From Bacillota bacterium (GTDB taxonomy: Bacteria; Bacillota; Clostridia; Acetivibrionales; DTU013), in contig JAEYRV010000048.1 of NCBI GenBank assembly GCA_023435305.1, positions 1 through 64,000 of the forward strand: a stretch of 64,000 bases of DNA, in the 5' to 3' direction. Under the pieces are notes generated by a model. That model searched no databases. It worked only from the letters and a program-made list of their open reading frames with translations, and was not told the DNA's origin. Position numbers and translations under genes: made by a program. Below are positions 14,987-24,200 of this stretch, one piece after another; within the stretch, counting starts at the first letter, position 1, and the number at the start of each line of letters is the position of its first letter.

Positions 14987-15730
14987 TCATGAAAGACATG
15001 CCTTATCCAACGGGTCCGCCATTCCACCGCCTGCTTTGGAATACAGGGCGCTGCGGTGCATCCTGACAGCATCAGCCGTTACCCCGAGCTGCTGCGCCAG
15101 CGCCTTCAGAAACAGGTCAGACCTGAGATTAGCCTCGCTCCCGGCCTTAAGCTCCGCTTTTACAATATATGCAGATACAAAGCCCTCGTAACCCGCTGGA
15201 GGCGTTTTTATTGGCTCAATTTCCGCCTTCAGTATCATTGGTCTTATTTCAGTATCTTTCAGGACTTTTCTGCCATCCTTGTTTATAGACTCTTTTTCAA
15301 CCTTTATGCTTTCGCATTTCAACATATTATCCAGGCCTGCTGCTGCCTTTTCAAAGGGCAGCTCCTCATTGGAGAATATCTGAAGCAGATATTCAGCTCC
15401 ACTGATTGAAGCCATTATGTTCTTCTTCGAATTGTTCTCAGCTGCCGCTGTCACTCTCACGCCTTCAGGGAGAGAAGCATTGAGCTTCCTTTTAAACTCC
15501 TCTGGCTCAACCTCATTCACCAGTTCAAAGTCGGCATACTCACAGTCGCTTGTCATCCCTACCGATAAAGGAAGCCCGAATACCATGTGAGGGTGGGGAT
15601 TAAAGCCCTTTGAGTAGGCAATCGGCAGCCCCGACCGCCTTATGGCACGTTCAAACACCTTCATCAGATCCAGATGGGATATGAATTTGACCGCCTCGCC
15701 TCTCGAAAATCTGATACGAATGCTGCTCAT
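14987..15730 (-). CDS. TIGR03936 family radical SAM-associated protein (DUF2344)
   Basis: A 247-residue protein. It opens with IRIRFSRGEAVKFISHLDLMKVFERAIRRS and SKGFNPHPHMVFGLPLSVGMTS, the signature of DUF2344. In some genomes this unit is fused to the C-terminus of the B12-binding radical SAM protein encoded just upstream. Here the two are separate but overlap by four bases (ATGA). Function is unknown. Fixed linkage to RNase G, L21 and L27 suggests a role in translation or RNA modification (inference). Confidence 0.93.
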   Translation of the reverse strand: MSSIRIRFSRGEAVKFISHLDLMKVFERAIRRSGLPIAYSKGFNPHPHMVFGLPLSVGMTSDCEYADFELVNEVEPEEFKRKLNASLPEGVRVTAAAENNSKKNIMASISGAEYLLQIFSNEELPFEKAAAGLDNMLKCESIKVEKESINKDGRKVLKDTEIRPMILKAEIEPIKTPPAGYEGFVSAYIVKAELKAGSEANLRSDLFLKALAQQLGVTADAVRMHRSALYSKAGGGMADPLDKACLS

Positions 15731-17634
15731 TGGTCATCCCTCCCATCCGATACGCTGTGACCGCCTGTTTGCACTTTCTTGCTCCCGGCCGAATACTCGT
15801 TGCATATGCCCTGGCCAAATACAGCTGCGCCGCAGCCGGCACAGGAGGTCATACAATTCGGTGTTATCTCTCCCTTTTCAGCCCTTTGATTCTCACGAAG
15901 CAGATGCTTCTTTGAAACTCCGATATCGATATGATCCCATGGGAACACTTCGTCAAGGCTCCTCCTTCTGTTGGCATAAAACGCCGGGTCGATCCCGCAG
16001 TCACTGAAGGCCTGCATCCACGCATCAAACTTGAAATGCTCGCCCCAGCTGTCGAACCTGCAGCCCAGCTCCCATGCTCTGGCCAGCACCTTCCCGGTCT
16101 GCCTGTCGCCTCTGGCAAAAACCGCTTCCAGCAGGCTCACCTCAGGGTCATGCCAGCTGTATTTCAAATGTCTGTCCCTTATTTTATCCCTAAGAAATCT
16201 CTGTTTCTCTCTCAATGTGACCATTGTATCCTGAGCTTCCCACTGAAATGGCGTGAAAGGCTTCGGCACAAATGAGGATGTGCTTATCGAAACCTCGAGG
16301 CCCTTGCCCCTTTGCTCCTTCGGGACCTTGAAATACTCATCCGCCACCATTCTGCCGAGCTTTGCGATACCCTCCACATCCTCCATGGTCTCAAATGGCA
16401 GCCCTATCATAAAGTACAGCTTGACGCCGTTCCAGCCGCCTCTGAAGGCCATGCCGACAGAATTGAGCAGGTCTTCCTCGGTCACTCCCTTGTTTATTAT
16501 ATCTCTCAGTCTCTGTGTGCCTGCCTCAGGTGCAAATGTAAGTCCGCTCTTCCTGACTTTCTGTACCTTCTGCATCAGGTCCAGCGAAAATGAGTCTATT
16601 CGAAGGGATGGCAGCGCAAGGTTGACCTTCTTGGGCTCCATTTCTTCTATAAGCTTCTCTGTCAGCTCCGGAAGTCCGGTATAATCGCTGGTGCTCAGAG
16701 ATGTCAGCGATATTTCTTCATATCCGGTACTCTCCTCCAGTCTGCCGGCCAGCTCTGCCAGCTTTTCGGGAGTCCGCTCCCTGACAGGCCTGTAGATATA
16801 GCCCGCCTGACAGAACCTGCAGCCTCTGGTACAGCCGCGGAACAGTTCAAGCATTATTCTGTCATGAACAATATTGATATATGGAACGATCGCCTTTTCA
16901 GGAAAATATACGTTGTCGATATCCTTAATGATCCTCTTTTTTATCCTGGCGGGGTAGGAATCCTTCAATGGAGATACTGCCTCTAGAGTGCCGTCGCTTT
17001 TATACTTCGGCTCATAAAAGCCCGGTACATATATCCCTTCTATTTTTATTATCCTGTTCAGGAATTCTTCTCTTGATGCGCCATCCTCTTTCCACTCTCC
17101 ATAGACATCCATTACTTCATTAATTATTTCTTCGCCTTCTCCAAGCATGAAAAAATCAACAAAGTCAGCAAGGGGCTCAGGATTGTACGCACATGGCCCG
17201 CCGGCGCAGACAAATGGCTGCCCCTCTTTCCTGTCCGTCCGCTGCAGCGGTATCCCGGCCAGATCCAGCATATTCAATATGTTGGTGTAGCTCATCTCAT
17301 ACTGCAGCGTAAATCCGACAAAATCGAAGCTGCCCACTGCATCGCGTGTTTCAAGCGAAAACAGCGGTATTTTGTTTTCCCGCATCCTTGCCTCCATGTC
17401 CGTCCATGGCGCAAATACCCTTTCACAATATGTATCCTCCCGCTCGTTTAGCAGGCTGTAGAGTATCCTCATCCCCAGATGGGACATCCCCACCTCATAT
17501 ACGTCCGGGAAGCAGAAGGCAAACCTGATACTCACTCTCGAAGGATCCTTCATTATACTGTTCAGCTCGCCGCCTGTATATCTGGCAGGCTTTTCGACAC
17601 TCTGCAGTATATCATCTCGTATTATTACCGGCAC
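15727..17634 (-). CDS. TIGR03960 family B12-binding radical SAM protein
   Basis: About 636 residues. The N-terminus has the family start DDILQSVEKPARYTGGE. A B12-binding-like domain follows, with GMSHLGMRILYSLLN. The radical SAM domain has CTRGCRFCQAGYIYRPVRER (CxxxCxxC, ~265-275). The C-terminal part is Cys-rich (CMTSCAGCGAAVFG). I chose the GTG at 17634 because GGAGG sits five bases before it. In-frame ATGs at 17646 and 17676 are possible but have no such site. The substrate is unknown. A conserved 34-bp promoter element shared with mtaB lies about 160 bp upstream. Confidence 0.92.
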   Translation of the reverse strand: MPVIIRDDILQSVEKPARYTGGELNSIMKDPSRVSIRFAFCFPDVYEVGMSHLGMRILYSLLNEREDTYCERVFAPWTDMEARMRENKIPLFSLETRDAVGSFDFVGFTLQYEMSYTNILNMLDLAGIPLQRTDRKEGQPFVCAGGPCAYNPEPLADFVDFFMLGEGEEIINEVMDVYGEWKEDGASREEFLNRIIKIEGIYVPGFYEPKYKSDGTLEAVSPLKDSYPARIKKRIIKDIDNVYFPEKAIVPYINIVHDRIMLELFRGCTRGCRFCQAGYIYRPVRERTPEKLAELAGRLEESTGYEEISLTSLSTSDYTGLPELTEKLIEEMEPKKVNLALPSLRIDSFSLDLMQKVQKVRKSGLTFAPEAGTQRLRDIINKGVTEEDLLNSVGMAFRGGWNGVKLYFMIGLPFETMEDVEGIAKLGRMVADEYFKVPKEQRGKGLEVSISTSSFVPKPFTPFQWEAQDTMVTLREKQRFLRDKIRDRHLKYSWHDPEVSLLEAVFARGDRQTGKVLARAWELGCRFDSWGEHFKFDAWMQAFSDCGIDPAFYANRRRSLDEVFPWDHIDIGVSKKHLLRENQRAEKGEITPNCMTSCAGCGAAVFGQGICNEYSAGSKKVQTGGHSVSDGRDDQ

Positions 17635-17795
17635 ATAAACCTCCATGAAACGCCTTTGATTCCATATATCCCGCATATGGCATCAAAGCCGCTGATATTT
17701 GTTTTTATATGTATAGTGATTACTTCTCACAATAATATACCCAATCAAGCATTAATAAACATTCCATCCAGTTAATTATTTAACACTTCAATATC

Positions 17796-17829
17796 CTATT
17801 ATAACATTTCAATTCAAAGAAAGCTTTTC
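17796..17829 (-). promoter_or_regulatory. 34-bp element with extended -10, shared with the mtaB upstream region
   Basis: The minus strand carries TGTTATAATAG, an extended -10 (TGnTATAAT), after CTTTGAATTGAAA. The same 34-bp block is present at 40837-40870 with 31 of 34 identical bases. Both lie upstream of minus-strand genes for radical SAM RNA-modification-type proteins. Confidence 0.55.
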
Positions 17830-17866
17830 ATCAGGCGATATTTTAATCAAAAAATCATATGCTTTC

Positions 17867-19177
17867 TTATGCAGCATTTGCATTTGAATTTACAGGCACC
17901 GAACTTTTTCTCTCCTTCAGCCACCTTATCAGGTACAGCAGCGCTCCGACAACTCTGCATGTACCGGCAATTGCCATGGCAATGTATATATTGGTCATAT
18001 TCAGGATCCAAAGCCCGATCAGCGGAGCCATAAATCCTGTCAGGCTCGTCAATGTATTAAAAACAGCAATATAGACGGTCTTCTTCTCCATGGTCAATAT
18101 CTCGATCAGGCAAAGGAAAACCGTTACATTGAATGCCGCCTGGAACACTCCGCCAAATATACTCTGCAGTATAATCAGCGGGAAACCTATTGAGAAGGTG
18201 TAGATAAACGGAGTCACAGCAAGCCCGGCTGCTCCAATTACAATAACCAGGCTGCCTCCTTTTTTCTCGATCAGCCTGTTCCACAGTGAGAATGTAAGAA
18301 ACTGCGTTACACCGGATGAAAGATTGACAAGACTGAGCTGCAGCTCATTGAGGTGCGCATAGTCTGTCTGGTATATAAAGAATAAAGGCCACGCCATTTG
18401 CCAGGCCATGTGGAATACAAAGCCGCAAAGACAAAACAGCAGGAATTTTTTATTCTTAAGAACTCCGGAAAAATCTTCCTTCCTGAAAAGGTGCGTTCTG
18501 TTCTTTTGCTTTGTATCACTGTGCTTTGGCGGCAGGTCGTTGATACCGACCGACCCGGTTTCAACGGTTTTCTGGCTGTTGATCCTTGAGAAAAACACTA
18601 TTTGGATTATTGTCAGCACAAAACATACACCATAGAATATCTGATAAAGAAAAAGCCGTTCGGCATCAGTTTTAGGAACGTTTGTGAGCAGAAGGCCCGT
18701 GACAAGCACTGTCATCAGCCCAAAGAATGTGCTGTACTTGCTCCTTATGGTATACAGCCTTGATGCATAGCTGCCCTTGAAATTATCTGCAAAATAAGAC
18801 TGCCATGTGGTCAGGTACAATGACCCCGGCCCATTCATCAACCCGATCAGGATGACAAAAATCATGACCTTGGCTTCATGCGGTATCATCGGCACAAAGG
18901 CGATCGCTGCATAAAAAAGGCTGATAACTGACAGCAAAACCATTACAGTCTGTTTTTTTCTATTGAGCCTCTCGATGAGAATCCCGGCAGGCAGCAGAAC
19001 AAAAATCGCCGCCAGCGGAGGGAGAGAATTTATCAGAGCAGTGTGCAGGTCGCCCCCGCCCATCCTCTTGGCGAACATTTGGGTAAAAGGATTATAGAGG
19101 TTCAAAACCATTGTATACGCAATGCCCTCAAATATGAGAAACATTGCTGCCGAATCCCAGTTTCTTTTATTCTTCAT
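17867..19177 (-). CDS. Major facilitator superfamily transporter
   Basis: A 436-residue membrane protein with about 12 hydrophobic helices. The first helix pair includes AMFLIFEGIAYTMVLNLYNPF. The cytoplasmic loop 2-3 motif is PAGILIERLNRKK, a form of the MFS signature GxLaDrxGRkk. A charged loop of about 40 residues lies between the two halves (~210-250). The substrate is not predictable, though drug or sugar efflux is common for this shape. The gene stands alone. A terminator-like hairpin lies in its 5' leader. Confidence 0.88.
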   Translation of the reverse strand: MKNKRNWDSAAMFLIFEGIAYTMVLNLYNPFTQMFAKRMGGGDLHTALINSLPPLAAIFVLLPAGILIERLNRKKQTVMVLLSVISLFYAAIAFVPMIPHEAKVMIFVILIGLMNGPGSLYLTTWQSYFADNFKGSYASRLYTIRSKYSTFFGLMTVLVTGLLLTNVPKTDAERLFLYQIFYGVCFVLTIIQIVFFSRINSQKTVETGSVGINDLPPKHSDTKQKNRTHLFRKEDFSGVLKNKKFLLFCLCGFVFHMAWQMAWPLFFIYQTDYAHLNELQLSLVNLSSGVTQFLTFSLWNRLIEKKGGSLVIVIGAAGLAVTPFIYTFSIGFPLIILQSIFGGVFQAAFNVTVFLCLIEILTMEKKTVYIAVFNTLTSLTGFMAPLIGLWILNMTNIYIAMAIAGTCRVVGALLYLIRWLKERKSSVPVNSNANAA

Positions 19178-19211
19178 TCAGTTACATCATCCCGACAAAA
19201 ATATTAGTATG

Positions 19212-19237
19212 AAAAAAATGTCCGGAGAGCATCCGGA
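19212..19237 (-). terminator. Terminator-like hairpin in the MFS leader
   Basis: On the minus strand, TCCGGA-TGCTC-TCCGGA (19221-19237) is followed by CATTTTTTT (down to 19212). It ends 35 bp before the MFS ATG, so it could act as an attenuator if transcription begins in the AT-rich sequence near 19290. It may also simply terminate leftward read-through. Confidence 0.5.
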
Positions 19238-19638
19238 TTTGCTGCAGATGAAGATGTACCGCAAATTAAGTCTGTTCATATTGTATCATATTTTAGTACC
19301 ACAGGTCATAAAAAGTCTAAAATGAACCCTACAGACAACCCAAATCGGGACCCTCCCCCATAATATATCACCCATTTATGTATTGAAGCTGGCAAGGCGC
19401 ACCTCGGAAGGCAATGAGATAATAATTCCCTATAGTACCGGAAACCCTAATGGATCGGCATACGGAGTCGACAACGGCCAAAAGGTCTTCCTATGCATCA
19501 GGATGTATCTCAACGAGGAGACCAACGTTGCCTCTGCTCCCTTCGATATTATCCGGGGACACGCGATCCTATTCAGGAAAAAATGAGAGACCCGGCACGG
19601 GCAACGTCATCTAATGGCCAAATGCCATTGGCCTACAC

Positions 19639-19770
19639 GGGTCTCCTTTCAACAATGCCTGAGGTAGCTCCGTTGTCATACTGGGTCTCTTTTCATCAAT
19701 GCCTGAGGTAGCTCCATTGTCATACTGGGTCTCCTTTCAACAATGCCTGAGGTAGCTCCATTGTCCTGAC
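19639..19770. repeat. 44-bp tandem repeat, three copies
   Basis: Units start at 19639, 19683 and 19727, each beginning GGGTCTC and containing CAATGCCTGAGGTAGCTCC. Copies differ at only a few positions, which suggests recent amplification. Confidence 0.9.
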
Positions 19771-19840
19771 GGGTGGTTGAACGGTGTGTGCAAGAAAATC
19801 AGGTATTCGGACATTGAAATTTGCATTATGTCAACTAACA

Positions 19841-20190
19841 AGGACTATACTTGAATTTCTGTCCACTTTTTATGGATGAGTGGTCAGTTTTTCAAGTTTA
19901 GTCCTGCCTTTCATGCCAAAATCAGCTTTTTACTATGAAAATGGTGAAATAACAGCATGAGATTCCATATTATGTTAACGCAGTAGGACTTTACCTGCAT
20001 TTCTGTCCACTCATCACTTCAAACCAGGACTTTACTTGATTTTCTGTCCACTCATCACTCAAAACCAGGACTTTACTTGATTTTCTTTCCACTCATCACT
20101 TAAAACCAGGACTTTACTTGATTTTCTGTCCATGCGCTACCTCAAACCAGGACATTAACTGCATTTTTCCCACCAACACCTATTAATAAC
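19841..20190. repeat. 41-bp tandem repeat family, locus 1
   Basis: Units of exactly 41 bp start at 19985, 20026, 20067 and 20108, with a diverged fifth at 20149. Each starts AGGACTTTAC(T/C)TG and contains TGTCCA. A related unit at 19841 and an inverted one at 19879-19905 precede the array. The same family occurs at 41167-41380. Multiple short repeats in opposite orientation resemble the repeated transposase-binding ends of IS21-type elements, but no transposase gene is present. Confidence 0.8.
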
Positions 20191-20393
20191 CTGATCTCTA
20201 CCTGACAATAACAGCACACACTATAGCACACACAGCGCAATCACATAGTTTCCATACTCATCTATATCTCGCAACCATTGCATCCACTCAACCACCGCAA
20301 TCTCACAACCACAGCAATCCCGCACCCATTGCGCTCCCACAATCTCCGCTATTTACTCACCGACTGCAAATTTGCGGATTTACAATTTTACCA

Positions 20394-20422
20394 TTGCAAT
20401 AACTCTTTTTTGGTGTTAGAAT
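20394..20422 (+). promoter_or_regulatory. Promoter of tRNA-Pro
   Basis: TTGCAA (20394-20399), a 17-bp spacer, then TAGAAT (20417-20422), 28 bp before the tRNA. Confidence 0.55.
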
Positions 20423-20450
20423 AATAAAGCGCGATTTCGCGAACGCATAT

Positions 20451-20526
20451 CGGGGTGTAGCGCAGCTGGTAGCGCGCTTGGTTCGGGACCAAGAGGCCGC
20501 TGGTTCAAGTCCAGTCACTCCGACCA
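20451..20526 (+). tRNA. tRNA-Pro, anticodon CGG
   Basis: A 76-nt cloverleaf with encoded CCA. The acceptor stem is CGGGGTG/CACTCCG (one G-T), the D stem GCGC/GCGC, the anticodon stem CTTGG/CCAAG with loop TTCGGGA (anticodon CGG, reading CCG), and the T stem GCTGG/CCAGT around TTCAAGT. Confidence 0.97.
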
Positions 20527-20527
20527 A

Positions 20528-20558
20528 GGGTTTCAAGTTATATTGAGGCCCTTTTTTT
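20528..20558 (+). terminator. Terminator after tRNA-Pro
   Basis: GGGTTTCAA (20528-20536) pairs with TTGAGGCCC (20543-20551) with two G-T pairs, followed by seven T. Confidence 0.75.
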
Positions 20559-20563
20559 ATGCC

Positions 20564-20594
20564 ATTTACACCATATTTACACCATATTTACACC
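20564..20594. repeat. 11-bp direct repeat ATTTACACCAT after the tRNA
   Basis: Two perfect copies and a 9-base partial copy lie just beyond the tRNA terminator. On the minus strand, an open frame from about 20755 reading DALIADVETHYAEVQKQLE runs into this repeat and stops. It could be a relic of an element that once used the tRNA, but I cannot identify it. Confidence 0.6.
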
Positions 20595-20735
20595 TTATAC
20601 GATAAATAATAAAAAGAGGCGCAAGTAACACACGAGTCTTCTTTTCCTCCTCGCTGCCCCCATAACCCATAACAGTCTCCAACTGCTTCTGCACCTCTGC
20701 ATAATGAGTTTCCACATCAGCAATCAGAGCATCCT

Positions 20736-20957
20736 TATGGCGAGTATCCCTGGTATCCTGAGTTCACCGAGCATCCCGGTTATCCCGGTTATCCCAAGTA
20801 TCCCGAGCATCCCGGTTATACCAAGCATCCCAGGCGTCCCGAGTATCCCGGTTATCCCAAGCATCCCAGGCGTCCCGAGTATCCCACATGATCCCGCATG
20901 ATTCCACATGATCCCACATGATCCCGCATGATCCCGCATGATCCCGCATGATCCCAT
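20736..20957. repeat. Minisatellite of 9-10 bp units
   Basis: The first half is built of 9-bp variants of ATCCCGAGC/ATCCCGGTT (about 20740-20885). The second half has seven 10-11 bp units of CATGATCCCG (about 20885-20950). In the minus strand the 9-bp part reads as Gly-X-Y triplets, and in the plus strand as Ile-Pro triplets. Neither frame has a ribosome-binding site, so coding is unlikely. From 20595 to 20735 and from 20958 to 21119 I see only fragments of open frames. Confidence 0.85.
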
Positions 20958-21119
20958 CTATATCCGGCTGCACCACATGGCTGAAGTACTCATCTTCGCT
21001 GATTTGTGCCAGTTTCAGAGTGTGGACATAGAGATCGTTCTCCACGGGATTGTATTTCTCAGTCACAAGTTGTGTCTTCCTGCATTTCCCATTTTGAAAC
21101 CATATATGGTAATTTCTTC

Positions 21120-21148
21120 TTGATTTGGATTTTATTATGCTATATAAT
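21120..21148 (+). promoter_or_regulatory. Promoter of the SLH surface protein gene
   Basis: TTGATT (21120-21125), a 17-bp spacer, then TATAAT (21143-21148), giving a 5' leader of about 68 nt before the ATG at 21223. Confidence 0.65.
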
Positions 21149-21222
21149 CGATTCAAAGCGTATGTGCTGCGGAATTCAAAAAGCAGCACAATTTTAGCGC
21201 ACTTAAAGGGGGATACTCTTAT

Positions 21223-24200
21223 ATGAAAACAGTAAAGCATATCCTCAGCATTTTGCTTACGCTGTGCATGGTTTTGGGAATGATCCCTGGAACTGTGTTT
21301 GCAGCCAATAGTGACTTGCCCTTCACTGATGTCAAGGAAACGGACTGGTTCTATGACGCAGTCCAGTATGTCTATGAAAATAACTTGATGAGTGGTACGG
21401 GGTCAAGTTCCTTCTCTCCCGACGCTACAACGACCCGCGGCATGATCGTTACCACTCTGCACCGTATGGAAGGATCGCCCCCCGCAACAGGAGATGAATT
21501 TGTCGATGTCCCCGCAGATCAGTATTATTCGAATGCGGTGGCATGGGCCAGTGCAAACGACATTATCAGCGGTTACGGAAACGGTATCTTTGGCCCCAAC
21601 GATACCATCACCCGTGAACAGATGGCAGCCATCCTGTACCGCTATGCGCAGTACAAGGGTTATGGCTCAGAATCCGAGGGTGACATTTCAGCCTTTTCAG
21701 ACGGAAGTCAGGTGAGTTCCTATGCTGTGAAAGCTATGAACTGGGCTGTTGACGCAGGTCTGATTTCCGGTGTTGACAGCAACATCCTTGAGCCTAAGGG
21801 CAGTGCCACCCGTGCACAGGTTGCCGTGATTCTGATGCGTTTCTGCAATTCTGTTCCCCCGGCTTCTTACACGGTCACTTTCGAGTATAACTATGGAAGC
21901 AAGGGCGTGTATAAGACTGTCACCGTGGAAAAAGGCAAAACAGTTGATAAGCCAGCAGCCCCCACCAGAGGCGGCTATTCCTTTGAAGGTTGGTACACTG
22001 CGGAAAAGAATGGCGCGAAGTTTGACTTTGATACTATTATTTCCAAGGATATTACCCTGTATGCGAAGTGGGCAGAAATCAGTTCGTCTGGATCTGGTGT
22101 TATTAACACGACACCTTCATCCGATCCCCAGACATACTACACCATCACATTTGACTCAAACGGAGGAAATGAGATTCCCACTCAAAATATCGTTGCTGGA
22201 AACACTGCAACAGTACCAAGTGCGCCTGCGAAGGAAGGATATGTATTTGAGGCATGGTATTCTGATGAAGCGTTGACAGCGCTTTATGACTTTGCGTTGC
22301 CCGTTAATGCCAGTATTACTTTATATGCAAAATGGAGCGAAGCCAATAACATGATCACAGGGAGTGCATCCAGTGTTGATGTCTTCTTTGTCTCCAAATT
22401 GAAAATCAATAAAGAAAATGGAGAAGCTGTGGCAACTGTAAGCGCACCTGAGAATTGTGCATTGGTCATCCGATTTATCGAGGAAGATCTATATTTTAGC
22501 GATGATTATCCCGCAAATAAGGAATACATATCCGAGGATACCTTGTACGCCTCACATGTCGTCAGAGCAGGAACGGATATGGAGGAAATCGTTGTCGATA
22601 TTGCAGGTGAACTCCCTGAACACTACGTTGCCGAAGCAGTGTTGATGGACGGGGATGGAAATTTGCTGTGCAATCCATTCGCCTCTATTGAACACACACA
22701 GAGATACGAACAGTTCAAGCAAAAAACAGTCGATGATTTCGATGATGGCGATACGGTCCTGAAGTTCGGCCAGACAACGGACAATGATTTCGGCGTTCTT
22801 GCAGATGATGTAAAAATCATCCATGTCGAAGACCTCACTGTTGATGAACCGAATAATGTTTATTATCTGACAGGTGTCACAGACACTATTGAAGCAGGCG
22901 ATAAACTGTTTATCACCGACGGCGCTGATCATGCATTGATCAGGGCAAAAGAAGTCAGTGAAACATCAGGAATCATTATGGTTGTCCCTGCAAGTGCTGA
23001 TGATGATATTCTTGGCTTTACCCTTGAAGACTTCTACAAATTTATTAAAGTCGATATGGTATATGCTGGGGATTTGGAGACTGCCGACACTCCTTATGAT
23101 GCAGAATATGCATCAGCAGCAGCCATGAGTAGAGAAATAATAGATACTGATGTATCGGCAGAAACATCGTTGTCTGTGAATCCAATCAAATTTGAAACCG
23201 ATCACTTTAAGGCATCTGGAAAAGTGGACGGCAAAATCAGTGCGAATCTTGTAATGGAATGGGATCTTGTCCTTTTTGGAAAGGACTATATGCGTTGTGA
23301 CTTTACCTACTCCACAGACCTAAACGCAAATATTACGGTTGTGGGTAAATGGGGTAACGAAAACGATGAAGAATTACAGGAAGAACTCAAAAACAAAAAA
23401 GAGGAAAAAGAGCTTCGCCTCGGTAAAGTCCGTATCCCCTTCGGCGTTACAGGATTGGATGCTTTTGCTGATATAAAGGCCTGTGTCGAGTGGAAAATTA
23501 CCGCTGGTCTTGAACTGGACGGCAAAATCAAAACAACGCATGGCTTTAAATACAATACCAAAGATGGTTATCAAAAGATCGACAAAAAAGAATCCACCTG
23601 GTCAGTAAACTGTAAGGGTCATGCAGAAATCAGTTTTGGTCCGAAGCCTTCAGTTGGTGTCGAATTCCTGAACGGTGTAATCTCGTGTGAGCTTGAATGT
23701 TTCTTTGGTACAAAAGCCGAAGCCGATGCAGTGGTACCTGTTTTCCAAGGCGGCACATCAAAGCATTCCTGCTATCTTTGCATTGATGGAAACCTTAAAA
23801 TGGTTTTTTCTGTCGACGCAAAGCTTAAATACAAAATAACCGATCATTTGAAAGGTACGCCTATTGACTTGAATATAGTGACTATCGAAAGATTGTTGTT
23901 CGATTTCTATATTTCCCTGCTGAATGCTCCGGATAGTATGTTTGGCGGACATTTGAAGTTGGGAAAAGGATCGTGCCCCAATGAATCGTTTAAGACAGAA
24001 TTCTACGTATACGATGAGACTGGCGATCTTTATGATGCACCGATAAATATCACAGAAAAGTCTCATGGTACCACTATTGCTTCTGTTGACAGCGGAGATA
24101 CCGAATACCTCTACGACGGAAACTATATTGCCTCCACCCAAATCGGATCCACTGCGATAAACAGAACTTTTACCGTAAGTGGTGAGGCCCAAATAATCAA

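Larger units (their letters stand above)
19238..20393. other. Gene-free, repeat-rich region
   Basis: About 1.15 kb with no supported gene. In order it holds: a short inverted repeat GAGACCCG/CGGGTCTC (about 19586-19645), a 44-bp tandem array (19639-19770), a pair of inverted 41-mer-type units (19841-19905), the 41-bp tandem array (19985-20190), then low-complexity CA-rich DNA. A 67-codon open frame at 19383-19586 has no ribosome-binding site or recognisable domain. Confidence 0.6.

Noticed and set aside
19985..20190. CRISPR array
   Set aside because: Units are 41 bp with no unique spacers. The second half of each unit also repeats within the locus, and there are no cas genes.
20704..20901. 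Collagen-like or proline-repeat protein
   Set aside because: The periodic peptide arises from the 9-bp repeat in both strands. There is no ribosome-binding site or flanking domain.
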